Origin: Streptomyces sp. ATexAB-D23
Lineage (GTDB): Bacteria > Actinomycetota > Actinomycetes > Streptomycetales > Streptomycetaceae
Length of the DNA stretch: 64,000 bases
Direction of reading: 5' to 3'
NCBI RefSeq assembly: GCF_000373645.1
Contig: NZ_KB892010.1
Coordinates: 1-64,000 of the forward strand
Below, one piece after another: positions 1-7,843 of the stretch (its first letter is position 1; each line of letters begins with the position of its first letter). The notes under the pieces were generated by a model that was given only the letters and a program-made list of their open reading frames with translations, was not told where the DNA came from and ran no database searches. The translations under genes were made by a program, and so were the position numbers.

Positions 1-5
1 GATGG

Positions 6-1403
6 TGTCCCGTGGAGTGGTGTAGCGGATCTTGGTGGGGGATGTGCGCCCGTTGTGAGCCGGCGGGTGCGTCGACTGCCTCTGTGTACTCCCTGAGAAC
101 GAGGTCGGCGACCGTGTAACTGTCCTTGGTGAACGGGCAGTTCGACCCAAGGGGGTACACGGTGGCCTTGTCACAGCATGACCTACTTCGCCTGCTGGAG
201 TCACTACGTTCGGCGGACGGTCTTGAACTCGTGCGCGAAGTCGCCGAGCGGCTGTTGCAGGAGCTGATCGAGGCCGAGGCCACCGCGCAGATCGGGGCGG
301 AGTGGAACGAGCATGCCTCCACCCGGACCGGCTACCGCAACGGGCACCGGGACAAGACGGTGACCACGCAGGCCGGGGATCTGGAGCTGGCGATCCCGAA
401 ACTGCGGGCCGGGAGCTTTTTCCCCAGCCTGCTCGAGCGCCGGCGTCGTATCGACCAGGCCCTCTACGCTGTGATCATGGAGGCTTACGTTCACGGTGTC
501 TCCACCCGCAACGTCGATGACCTGGTCAAGGCGCTCGGCTCGGACACCGGCATATCCAAGAGCGAGGTCTCCCGGATCTGCGGCGATCTCGACGAACAGC
601 TCGAAGTGTTCCGCACCCGGCCCCTGGACCACACCCGCTTCCCCTACGTCTACCTCGACGCGACCTGCGTCAAAGCCCGGGTGGACCACCGAATCGTCTC
701 CCAGGCCGTGGTCATCGCCACCGGTGTCACCCAGGACGGCGGCCGCGAGGTCCTGGGCGTCATGGTCGGCGACAGCGAGACCGAAGCCTTCTGGGCCACG
801 TTCCTGTGCTCGTTGCGCGACCGCGGTCTCAGTGGCGTCCGCCTGGTCATCTCCGACAGCCACAGCGGCCTGGTCAAGGCCATCCGCAAGGTCATGCTCG
901 GCGCCGCCTGGCAACGCTGCCGGGTGCACTTCGTCCGCAACGTCTTCTCCGTGATCCCCAAAGGAGCCGCGGAGATGGTCGCCGCGACGATCCGCACGCT
1001 CTTCGCCCAGCCCACCGCCGAAACGGTCCGGACCCACCTCGACACCGTCGCAGACATGCTCGGCGCACAGTTCCCCAAGGTCAAAGAGATGCTGCTGTCC
1101 TCGAAGGAGGACCTGACCGCCTTCGCGGACTTTCCCCATCAACACTGGAAGAAGATCCAGTCGACCAACCCACTCGAACGGCTGAACCGGGAGATCAAAC
1201 GACGCTCCGACGTCGTCCAGGTCTTCCCGAACACCGGCGCTGTCGCCCGGCTCGCCACCGCCGTCCTCGCCGAACTCCACGACGAGTGGATCGCGTTCCC
1301 CCGCCGCTACCTTTCCACCGAGAGCATGGACAGCCTCTATCCGGACAACACCCAGGCCCTCCCAGAAAGCACCAACTGATCAGCTACACCACGAGATGGG
1401 ACA
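6..1403 (+). mobile_element. IS256-family insertion sequence
   Basis: The element is defined by imperfect terminal inverted repeats: positions 6-26 and the reverse complement of 1383-1403 match at 17 of 21 bases, sharing a TGTCCC outer block and a GTGGTGTAGC inner block. It encloses one transposase gene. The right end lies against a truncated IS5-type transposase on the other strand, so it appears to have inserted into an older element. Only five bases of left flank are visible, so the target duplication expected for this family cannot be checked. Confidence 0.8.
126..1379 (+). CDS. IS256-family (mutator type) DDE transposase
   Basis: Cut-and-copy transposase of the IS256/Mutator group, 417 residues, a normal length for the family. 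The catalytic triad is visible: Asp178 in YLDATCVKAR, Asp244 in VISDSHSGL and Glu351 in STNPLERLNREIKRR. The C(x)2H-like signature CRVHFVRN (about 265-272) between the second Asp and the Glu is typical of the family. The open frame begins with a TTG at 126, directly followed by GTG at 129; either could be the start. No internal stop or frameshift is seen, so the element may be active. It forms the left boundary of the Dpd island. Confidence 0.92.
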   Translation: MVNGQFDPRGYTVALSQHDLLRLLESLRSADGLELVREVAERLLQELIEAEATAQIGAEWNEHASTRTGYRNGHRDKTVTTQAGDLELAIPKLRAGSFFPSLLERRRRIDQALYAVIMEAYVHGVSTRNVDDLVKALGSDTGISKSEVSRICGDLDEQLEVFRTRPLDHTRFPYVYLDATCVKARVDHRIVSQAVVIATGVTQDGGREVLGVMVGDSETEAFWATFLCSLRDRGLSGVRLVISDSHSGLVKAIRKVMLGAAWQRCRVHFVRNVFSVIPKGAAEMVAATIRTLFAQPTAETVRTHLDTVADMLGAQFPKVKEMLLSSKEDLTAFADFPHQHWKKIQSTNPLERLNREIKRRSDVVQVFPNTGAVARLATAVLAELHDEWIAFPRRYLSTESMDSLYPDNTQALPESTN

Positions 1404-1480
1404 TGACCCTCCAACCACCCCGGCACCGGCAGCAGCGGACAGATCTCCCGCCACTCGGTATCCGTCAGATCCGTGCCATA
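1404..1480 (-). pseudogene. IS5-family transposase N-terminal remnant
   Basis: Read leftwards, this stretch encodes YGTDLTDTEWREICPLLPVP followed by GWLEG, the N-terminal signature of the many Streptomyces IS5-type (DUF4096-like) transposases. It runs straight into the right terminal repeat of the IS256 element, so the rest of the gene has been removed or displaced beyond the window. It is a nested-insertion scar and not functional. Confidence 0.6.
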
Positions 1481-1727
1481 TGCCGGCTCCCGGTGGGGCT
1501 GATCGGCCGCGTTCTCGAACCGGTGAGCGAAACAATCGCACGACACAACCGCCGAGTTGAGATCCCCACCCCCGACCGCGTACAACATAGACAACAGGGC
1601 CTCCCGGCGCGCTCGGTTTCTCGACAACTCCGAACTGCACCAGAGGCCCTGTCCTCATGCCAGGACACGGCAAGATTCACCCACCCCGACAGCCACTTTC
1701 GATCACACCGCACTCAAGATCGATAGG

Positions 1728-1826
1728 ACAACGGCTTCTGAAGTCAGCGGCGGCCCCACGTACTGCTGCGGCGTTATGTACGACGATGACGAAGACACCT
1801 GTAGGGGTTGCGGCGACCCGCTTTAA
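1728..1826 (+). pseudogene. C-terminal scrap with a Cys-rich (zinc-ribbon-like) end
   Basis: The frame ends in YCCGVMYDDDEDTCRGCGDPL-like sequence (a CC pair about 12 residues before a C-x2-C), which looks like the tail of a small Streptomyces zinc-ribbon protein. No convincing upstream coding sequence or start was found; the surrounding 1404-1968 stretch otherwise shows transposase debris. The functional call is weak. Confidence 0.25.
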
Positions 1827-1844
1827 GAGACCGTTGTGCTCCAA

Positions 1845-1872
1845 CGTTGCGTCGCGGGCCTGCGACGCAACG
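1845..1872. repeat. 11-bp perfect inverted repeat (possible terminator)
   Basis: CGTTGCGTCGC at 1845-1855 and its exact complement at 1862-1872 enclose a six-base loop. It sits about 95 bases past the end of folE2 on the leftward strand and just after the small rightward scrap gene, so it could end transcription of the preQ0 operon. There is no T tract, as is common in Streptomyces. Confidence 0.45.
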
Positions 1873-1968
1873 CCCGCGATCCCCGATGGCCCCTCGCATT
1901 CCTCGGCCTCGGATGATCACAAACCGGACGCAACGCGACTACGCCGAGGCCCTGCCGCCTGTGGCGGG

Positions 1969-2745
1969 TCAGTGGTGGTTGTAAGTGAGGCTCGCGATGG
2001 CGTCGTGGCTGTGGATGCTTTCCAGGTTCTTCGCCGTGACGGTGTGGGTCAGCCCTTTGTCTCGGCAGGTGAGGCTTATGTCCCGGATGATGTCTTCGAC
2101 GAACACGGGGTGGTCGTAGGCCTGCATGGTGACGACGCGTTCATCAGGCCGCTTAATAAGCGGGATGACGGGAGCGGAGCCAGTGGCACGCAGCATCTGG
2201 ATGATCTCGTGGACCGGTAGGGGATAAGGGGTGTCGTCGGTGCCGGTGATCTCCAGGGTGATCTCGCTGCGTTGGTTGTGGGCGCCGTAGTCGGAGATGG
2301 CTTTGGAGCAGGGGCACAGGCTGGTGACGTGCGTGGTCACCGAGGTGGTGACAGTGCATCCGGAAGCGGTGATGCGGCCGGTGACGGTGACGTCGTGGGC
2401 CTGCCAGGATTCCCGCTGGCTGGCGGGGGCGGTGACAGCCGTGGCGATGGGCAGGGTCAGGGTGAGGGTGAGAGCCGGTGCATCGAGCAGGGCGAGGCCA
2501 CGCTTGAGAGCGATGGGAAACTCCTGCGGGGTCAGCGTGGCGACTTCCTCGTGCACGAGCGCGATCATGCGGCTCATGTGGGTGCCGCGCCGGTCGGCTT
2601 GCAGGCCGACGGTGACGCTGATGTCAGCAATGCCCTGCTGTCGGGTGTAGCCGTCGTCGAAGGTGAGGGGGTAACGCAGGCCGCTGATGCCCACCTCGTC
2701 GATGGAAATGCCGCGGCGGTCGGCTTCGTTTTGGATGTCGTGCAT
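1969..2745 (-). CDS. folE2: GTP cyclohydrolase FolE2 (type IB)
   Basis: Converts GTP to 7,8-dihydroneopterin triphosphate, the first committed step to preQ0 (and folate). The 258-residue protein carries the FolE2 hallmark CPCSKAISDYGAHNQR at about 144-159, with the catalytic-region Cys and the YGAHNQR block, plus the N-terminal VGISGLRYP motif near residue 18. It is the last gene of the leftward queC-queE-queD-folE2 operon, three bases after queD. Type IB enzymes are metal-flexible and unrelated in sequence to FolE, which other Dpd islands often carry. A housekeeping FolE for folate is expected elsewhere in the genome. Confidence 0.93.
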   Translation of the reverse strand: MHDIQNEADRRGISIDEVGISGLRYPLTFDDGYTRQQGIADISVTVGLQADRRGTHMSRMIALVHEEVATLTPQEFPIALKRGLALLDAPALTLTLTLPIATAVTAPASQRESWQAHDVTVTGRITASGCTVTTSVTTHVTSLCPCSKAISDYGAHNQRSEITLEITGTDDTPYPLPVHEIIQMLRATGSAPVIPLIKRPDERVVTMQAYDHPVFVEDIIRDISLTCRDKGLTHTVTAKNLESIHSHDAIASLTYNHH

Positions 2746-2748
2746 GCC

Positions 2749-3105
2749 TTACACGCCTCGATAAGTGCAACCGGAGGTGCAGGTTTCCCGCACGGTGATC
2801 TCGGACAGTGCGGGAAGTTCGCCGATCAGCCGGTCCCAGATCCAGCGGGCCAGGTTCTCGCTGGTGGGGTTGTCCAGGCCTTCGATGTCGTTCAGGTAGT
2901 AGTGGTCGAGTTGAGCATCGATGGGCTTGAAGGCCCGCTTGATGTCGCCGAAGTCCATCACCCAGCCCAGTTCTGCATCGACGGGGGCTTCGACGTGCAC
3001 GATCACCTTGTAGGAGTGGCCGTGGAGGCGGGCACACTTGTGGCCCTCAGGTACGCGCGGCAGGCGGTGCGCTGCTTCGAAGGTGAACTCGCGAAAGATT
3101 TCCAT
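2749..3105 (-). CDS. queD: 6-carboxy-5,6,7,8-tetrahydropterin synthase QueD
   Basis: Second step to preQ0: makes 6-carboxytetrahydropterin from dihydroneopterin triphosphate. At 118 residues it is the normal length for a QueD/PTPS-I protein. Visible motifs are FTFEAAHRL (zinc-ligand His13), CARLHGHSY (Cys24 as the catalytic cysteine, His28 and His30 as zinc ligands), a DFGDIK block near 51-56 and the LDHYYLND block near 66-73. The start ATG overlaps the queE stop by one base (TAATG), which indicates translational coupling. Confidence 0.95.
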   Translation of the reverse strand: MEIFREFTFEAAHRLPRVPEGHKCARLHGHSYKVIVHVEAPVDAELGWVMDFGDIKRAFKPIDAQLDHYYLNDIEGLDNPTSENLARWIWDRLIGELPALSEITVRETCTSGCTYRGV

Positions 3106-3740
3106 TACTGAATTCCCAGATACTTGTGCGTCTGGAGGGAGAGAGTCCAGCGCGGGTTCTTCATGCAGTATTCGACGGTGGCACGGGTATGGGCTTCACG
3201 GTGAGCGTCATCCAGCGGTTGCAGCCTGAAGTGCCGGAAGTCCAGTTCTTCGAACTGGGCGGGGTCACCGCCGACCTGCGGGTAGACCAGTTTCAGTTCG
3301 TCACCCTGGGTGAGGACCAGAGTGGAGCCGATCTTGGGGCTGACGCACAGCCAGTCGATCCCTCGTGGGGCCGGGCGAGTGCCGTTGGTTTCCACTGCGA
3401 CTTCGAAGCCGCGCTCGTGCAGAGCCTCGATGGTTTCTTCATCCAGTTGCAGCAGGGGCTCTCCACCGGTGCACACCACGAACCGGTGGGCTCGATCGGT
3501 CGTGGGCCAGGCGGCCTCCACGGCATCGGCTAGGTCCTGCGGGGTGCGAAAGCGGCCGCCACCTTCACCGTCGGTGCCGACGAAGTCGGTGTCGCAGAAC
3601 TGGCAGATGGCGCGGGCCCTGTCCTGTTCCCGGCCTGTCCACAGGTTGCAGCGGGAGAAGCGGCAGAAGACCGCCGGACGCCCTGCGTGGCTGCCTTCTC
3701 CCTGCAGGGTGTAGAAGATTTCCTTGATCAGATAGGTCAT
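3105..3740 (-). CDS. queE: 7-carboxy-7-deazaguanine synthase QueE (radical SAM)
   Basis: Radical-SAM enzyme that rearranges 6-carboxytetrahydropterin into 7-carboxy-7-deazaguanine. The 211-residue protein begins with [20 protein letters not shown], typical of QueE, and the cluster-binding cysteines are Cys31, Cys46 and Cys49 in a C-x14-C-x2-C pattern, an expanded form of the radical-SAM CxxxCxxC motif known in one QueE subgroup. CTGGEPLLQ at about 110-118 is the SAM-binding GGE motif. It lies between queC and queD with almost no spacing. Confidence 0.95.
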   Translation of the reverse strand: MTYLIKEIFYTLQGEGSHAGRPAVFCRFSRCNLWTGREQDRARAICQFCDTDFVGTDGEGGGRFRTPQDLADAVEAAWPTTDRAHRFVVCTGGEPLLQLDEETIEALHERGFEVAVETNGTRPAPRGIDWLCVSPKIGSTLVLTQGDELKLVYPQVGGDPAQFEELDFRHFRLQPLDDAHREAHTRATVEYCMKNPRWTLSLQTHKYLGIQ

Positions 3741-3742
3741 GC

Positions 3743-4438
3743 TCAGGCGCTCTGATACCGGACGGGGTCCTTCACGCCGGCTTCAGCGAAGCCCTTCAGG
3801 CGCAGCAGGCAGGTGTCGCACTTACCGCAGGCCTGCCCCTGCTCGTCGGGGTCGTAGCAGGAGGAAGTAAGGGAGTAGTCCACGCCCAGTCGCAGGCCCT
3901 CGCGCACGATGTCGGCCTTGGACAGCGCGATCAGGGGGGAATGCAGGGTGATCTTGGAGGTTCCTTCCACCCCGGCTCGGGTGGCCAGGTTGGCCATGGT
4001 GGCGAAGGCCTCCATGTACTCGGGGCGGCAGTCGGGGTAGCCGCTGTAGTCCACGGCTGTGACCCCGGTGAAGATGTCGCTGGCACCGACCGTCTCGGCG
4101 AACGCCAGCGCGAATGAGAGGAAGATCGTGTTGCGGGCCGGCACATACGTGATCGGCACCCCGCCCTCCTCGACGTCCTCCAGCGTCTCGTGCTTGGGCA
4201 CCTCGATGTCGGAGGTCAGGGCAGAGCCGCCGAAAACCCGCAGATCGATGTCGGCAATGACGTGCCGGGCCACGCCCTGGGTCTGCGCCACGCGCTGAGC
4301 CGCCTCCAGCTCGATGCTGTGCCGCTGGCCGTAGCGGAAGCTGAGCGCGTAGGGAGTGAATCCCTGGTCCTTGGCGATGGCCAGCACCGTGGTCGAGTCC
4401 AGGCCGCCGCTCAGCAACACGATCGCGGGACGGTCCAT
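3743..4438 (-). CDS. queC: 7-cyano-7-deazaguanine (preQ0) synthase QueC
   Basis: ATP-dependent conversion of 7-carboxy-7-deazaguanine to preQ0, the base later inserted in DNA. In 231 residues it shows the PP-loop SGGLDST at 10-16, the [10 protein letters not shown] block near 99-108 and the zinc-binding cysteines Cys194, Cys204, Cys207 and Cys210 (SSCYDP and CGKCDTC). It is the first gene of the leftward preQ0 operon; its start faces the start of the modification operon across a short divergent intergenic region, suggesting shared control. Confidence 0.95.
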   Translation of the reverse strand: MDRPAIVLLSGGLDSTTVLAIAKDQGFTPYALSFRYGQRHSIELEAAQRVAQTQGVARHVIADIDLRVFGGSALTSDIEVPKHETLEDVEEGGVPITYVPARNTIFLSFALAFAETVGASDIFTGVTAVDYSGYPDCRPEYMEAFATMANLATRAGVEGTSKITLHSPLIALSKADIVREGLRLGVDYSLTSSCYDPDEQGQACGKCDTCLLRLKGFAEAGVKDPVRYQSA

Positions 4439-4561
4439 GCTGTCACTCCCCTATCTGCAGTCCAGTTTCCTCAGTTGAGGCAGGTGCAGCCTACCCCCCT
4501 AACTACCGGCTACAGTAACCACAACAAAAATCGAGTTACGGAAGTCAGGGGTCGAGTCGCA
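4439..4561. promoter_or_regulatory. Divergent control region between preQ0 and modification operons
   Basis: This 123-base gap must hold the promoters for queC (leftward) and the dpdC-position gene (rightward). It contains a short palindrome, CCTCAGTTGAGG, at 4469-4480 (five-base arms, two-base centre) that could be an operator, and a TACAGT hexamer at 4511-4516 that could serve as a rightward -10. It is visibly more AT-rich than the genes around it. No -35 consensus was found, so the promoter positions are guesses. Confidence 0.4.
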
Positions 4562-5455
4562 GTGAACGAGTTGCCCATCGTGGTCACGTGCACGGACCGG
4601 AAGGCCTCACCACCCCTCGCGGACCTGCAAGCCCGCACCCTGCCCAGCGGCGACCTGCCGCAGCGAGCCGCGGAATGGGCACGCCGCCTGCAGGCAGTCC
4701 AGGGCCGGCAGGCGAAACTGCAGGACCTCTACCAGGGGGATCAGTGGCGGCGTGCGCTCGCTCTCACCGACGCCGCAGCTCGAGCAGGGTTTGTCCCTCG
4801 TCTCTATGTAGCCTCGGCCGGCCTGGGCCTACGGCAAGTCTCCAGCCTGGCGCCGTCGTATGCAGCGACTTTCGTACCACGACACGCAGATTCCGTGGCT
4901 TTCTCCAGTCCTGAAGCATCCCGGTGGTGGGATCACCTGCAGCACCTGGACGGCGCCAGCGATCTGTCTAAGATCGCCACGGCCGCCGGACGGGCACTGG
5001 TGGTGCTGTCGGAGACCTACGCCCAGGCCATGCAGCGGGACTTGCGCGGGCTCGCGGCCGCCGACGCCGAGGTGGTGCTGATCGGGGGCGCCTGCGATCT
5101 GGGCGGGGTGCTGCGGGTGCCGGCCAATGCCGCCCTGCGGAAGGCCCTCGGCGGAACCCTCACCAGCTTGAACACCCGCATGGCAGCCTCCTGGCTCGAG
5201 CACTGCACGCCGGGCCGCCTCATCAGCCCTGAGGCACAGGCGCGTTGGGATGCCTGGGCCTCTCAGGCGGCCCGGCCCGAACGTTACGCCCGCACACCTA
5301 TGTCGGACGAGCTGGTGATCGCCTTCATCAAAGAGATGAAGGCCCTCCACCCCGACTCCTCCCGCACTCGACTGCTGCGTCTCTTCAGAGACAAGGGGAT
5401 GGCCTGTGAACAGAAGCGCTTTGCAGACCTGTACACATCAACGATTGGCCGCTGA
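4562..5455 (+). CDS. YaaA/DUF6884-like protein, candidate DpdC
   Basis: A 297-residue protein opening the modification operon; the frame is open further upstream, but the GTG at 4562 begins the first conserved-looking segment (NELPIVVTCTDRK). The N-terminal VVTCTDRK, the LYQGDQWRRAL segment and RLYVASAGLGLRQVSSLAPSY follow the layout of YaaA/DUF328 and DUF6884 proteins, where an ILSA-GLG motif follows a first-strand Cys/Lys. In Dpd islands the gene acting with dpdA and dpdB is dpdC, needed to turn preQ0 in DNA into the amide form; position suggests that role, but sequence identity with DpdC was not established. Its stop overlaps the dpdB start (TGATG). Confidence 0.6.
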   Translation: MNELPIVVTCTDRKASPPLADLQARTLPSGDLPQRAAEWARRLQAVQGRQAKLQDLYQGDQWRRALALTDAAARAGFVPRLYVASAGLGLRQVSSLAPSYAATFVPRHADSVAFSSPEASRWWDHLQHLDGASDLSKIATAAGRALVVLSETYAQAMQRDLRGLAAADAEVVLIGGACDLGGVLRVPANAALRKALGGTLTSLNTRMAASWLEHCTPGRLISPEAQARWDAWASQAARPERYARTPMSDELVIAFIKEMKALHPDSSRTRLLRLFRDKGMACEQKRFADLYTSTIGR

Positions 5456-6588
5456 TGACTTTCACTGTGCTTAAGCGTCGGGCCCTGCGGATCGAGCAGC
5501 ACCCCACGATCCCGCTGTATGTGTTCACCTTGGCGGCAGAAGAGGTGCACCAGGTCGCCGACGTCGCGCGGATCTCCCGGGACGAGGCAGGCAGACTCAT
5601 TGGCTACCAGCGCCCCGAGAAAAAGCAGCACGTCAAGCAGATCCTGGAGTATCTCGACAGTGACGAGGTCCTCTTTCCCAACGGACTGATCCTCGCCTTG
5701 CCCTCCAGTGTGCGGTTCAAGTCCAGCCCCGGCCCCAGCAGCAGCGACGGCCTGTGTACCTCCGGGACGCTGGAGATCCCTCTCCCCGATTCCCCCGATG
5801 CCCCCCGGCCGGCCTGGATCGTTGACGGCCAGCAGCGCAGCCTCGCTCTGGCACGTACGCGCAACACCCGCCTGGCCGTGACCATCGCTGGGTTTGTCGC
5901 CGAAGACCTGGAAACCCAGCGAGACCAGTTCCTGCGCGTGAACACGGTCTCTCCGCTGCCGACCAACCTCGTCACCGAACTGCTTCCCGAAGTCGGCACG
6001 GTGCTGCCGACCAAACTGTCCGCCAGGAAACTCCCCTCGGTCCTGGTCGAAGCCCTCAATCAGGACAAGGATTCGCCCTTCCACGGTTTGGTGCGGCGCC
6101 CTTCCACCACTGCCGAGCAGAAAGCGGAGGCTGTCGTCACCGACAACAGCCTCACCACGGCCATACAAGAATCCCTCAACTCCCCTTCGGGTGTTTTCTT
6201 CCCCTACAAAAATCTGTCTAACGGCACCGTCGACACTGCCACGATCCGGCAGATTCTTGTCATCTATTGGAATGCCGTCCGCGACACCTTCCCGGAAGCG
6301 TGGGGCCTGCCGGCGACTCGGAGTCGGCTGATGCACGGAGTGGGCATCCGCTCCATGGGGCGTCTCATGGACCGCGTAATGATGGCCATCCCCCCTGCAT
6401 CTCCCCATGCGCTTGAGCAGGCACGGGCCGAACTCGCACTAGTCGCACCGCACTGCCGTTGGACCGACGGGCGCTGGCCGGACCTGAACATCCCTTGGAA
6501 CGAACTCCAGAACAACCCGCGCCACATCAGCACCCTGTCGAACTACCTCCTCCGTATCTATGTGCAGGAAAAGGCAAAAGCCGCGTGA
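5455..6588 (+). CDS. dpdB: DpdB, DGQQR-domain protein (first copy)
   Basis: A 377-residue member of the DGQHR/DndB-like superfamily, which has a ParB-type nucleotide-handling fold. The motif WIVDGQQRSLAL is at about 121-132 (Asp124 to Arg128), preceded by GYQRPEKKQHVKQI near 50-63. In the Dpd pathway DpdB is required with DpdA for placing preQ0 in DNA, probably as the ATPase partner. The gene lies between the DpdC-position gene (one-base overlap) and dpdA (GTGA overlap). A paralogue lies just after dpdA, so one of the two may have a specialised role. Confidence 0.88.
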   Translation: MTFTVLKRRALRIEQHPTIPLYVFTLAAEEVHQVADVARISRDEAGRLIGYQRPEKKQHVKQILEYLDSDEVLFPNGLILALPSSVRFKSSPGPSSSDGLCTSGTLEIPLPDSPDAPRPAWIVDGQQRSLALARTRNTRLAVTIAGFVAEDLETQRDQFLRVNTVSPLPTNLVTELLPEVGTVLPTKLSARKLPSVLVEALNQDKDSPFHGLVRRPSTTAEQKAEAVVTDNSLTTAIQESLNSPSGVFFPYKNLSNGTVDTATIRQILVIYWNAVRDTFPEAWGLPATRSRLMHGVGIRSMGRLMDRVMMAIPPASPHALEQARAELALVAPHCRWTDGRWPDLNIPWNELQNNPRHISTLSNYLLRIYVQEKAKAA

Positions 6589-7805
6589 AATTTTATTTTC
6601 CTGACAGTCAGGACCTGGTGAGCCCCACCTACGACTTCGTCAACGACGAGTACTCGCCCTACCGTGTGCGCCAACGGGACGACGTCTACGCTCACCAGGT
6701 TGTGACGCCGATCCCCTACGACGGGATCCTCGTCAGCAAGGCGGTCGTCGACGGATCCGTGAAAGGCTCGGGAAAATACTCCTCCCCGCAGCGCGAGCGT
6801 TTCTACCGGCTGGGCGTGAGAAATTTCTTTCGTCTCCCCGAAGCCTGTGCCACCATCGGTGACTGTGGCGCCTTCAACTATATAGACGAAGAGCGTCCGC
6901 CTTACGAGGTGGATGAAGTCATGGACTTCTACGGCCGTTGTGGATTCGATGCGGGAATTAGTATCGACCACATTATCTTCGGGTATATTCCCGAAGAGTC
7001 TGATAAGCAGCCCGAAGACGCCTGGATCACCCGGCAGCAAATCTCCCTGGGACTTGCCGAAGAATTCATTACCGCAACACGAAAATCAGGCGCGCACTTC
7101 GAACCGGTCGGTGCAGCACAGGGTTGGGGCCCGCAAAGCTACGCGCACAGCGTGAAGCAGTTGCAGAAGATGGGGTACCGGCGCATCGCACTGGGCGGCA
7201 TGGTTCCCCTCAAATCACACGAAATCCTCTCCTGCCTGCGCGCCATCGACGACATTCGCTCCCCGGGAACAGGACTGCATCTCCTCGGCATCAACCGGGT
7301 GGACAGCATGGAACAGTTCGCCCGTCACGGCGTGACCAGTTTCGACAGTACCTCCGCCTTCCGTCAGGCCTTCATGGATGACCGCAATAACTACCACTCG
7401 GCCACCGACTCCTACACGGCCATCAGGGTCCCCCAAGTCGACGGAAACCCCGCACTCAAGCGGCTCATCCTGTCCGGGAACGTGTCGCAGGCAGAAGCAA
7501 TCGCCGCCGAGCGAGCCAGCCTGCGCGCCCTGCGCGAATTCGATCGCGAGGAAACGTCCATAGAGGAGGTCCTGACCGCCCTCGGAACCTACGAATCCCT
7601 CGTACTCGGGCCCAAAAAGAAAAGCTACCTCGAAGTGTACGAGCGCACTCTGAGCGATGCGCCCTGGCGCATCTGTCCCTGCGCCCTGTGTGAGAAGCAC
7701 GGAATTGAGATCGTGATATTCCGGGGGAGTGAGCGAAACAAGCGTCGCGGATTTCATAATTTGACCGTGCTCGAAGCGAAAATTCGATCACTCACCTTCG
7801 GGTAA
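6585..7805 (+). CDS. dpdA: DpdA, TGT-like DNA guanine transglycosylase
   Basis: Signature enzyme of the system: exchanges guanine in DNA for preQ0, as tRNA-guanine transglycosylase does in tRNA. The GTG start at 6585 overlaps the dpdB stop (GTGA), giving 406 residues. TGT-like features are the substrate-pocket motifs GDCGAF (91-96, Asp93) and SIDHIIFGY (126-134), ALGGMVPLK (202-210), the likely nucleophile Asp254 in GVTSFDSTSAFR, and the zinc site Cys364, Cys366, Cys369 with His391 (CPCALC near the C terminus). The insert after residue 60 differs from tRNA enzymes. Its base composition is clearly more AT-rich than typical Streptomyces genes, a sign of transfer. Confidence 0.92.
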   Translation: MKFYFPDSQDLVSPTYDFVNDEYSPYRVRQRDDVYAHQVVTPIPYDGILVSKAVVDGSVKGSGKYSSPQRERFYRLGVRNFFRLPEACATIGDCGAFNYIDEERPPYEVDEVMDFYGRCGFDAGISIDHIIFGYIPEESDKQPEDAWITRQQISLGLAEEFITATRKSGAHFEPVGAAQGWGPQSYAHSVKQLQKMGYRRIALGGMVPLKSHEILSCLRAIDDIRSPGTGLHLLGINRVDSMEQFARHGVTSFDSTSAFRQAFMDDRNNYHSATDSYTAIRVPQVDGNPALKRLILSGNVSQAEAIAAERASLRALREFDREETSIEEVLTALGTYESLVLGPKKKSYLEVYERTLSDAPWRICPCALCEKHGIEIVIFRGSERNKRRGFHNLTVLEAKIRSLTFG

Positions 7806-7843
7806 GATCCGCCCTCTACTTTTTATCCATGTCAGGAGATGCG

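Noticed and set aside
204..1280. Long leftward open frame (358 codons) across the transposase gene
   Set aside because: It is the antisense shadow of a clear IS256 transposase with catalytic residues; its translation is low-complexity Gly/Asp/Val-rich.
1969..4438. A toyocamycin-type nucleoside antibiotic cluster based on preQ0 genes
   Set aside because: The preQ0 genes adjoin DpdA and DpdB, not phosphoribosyltransferase or nitrile-hydratase genes of that pathway; DNA modification explains them better.
6585..7805. Ordinary tRNA-guanine transglycosylase (Tgt) for queuosine
   Set aside because: Although the Asp and zinc site fit, the sequence outside these motifs differs and the gene is fused in an operon with DGQQR proteins, as in Dpd.
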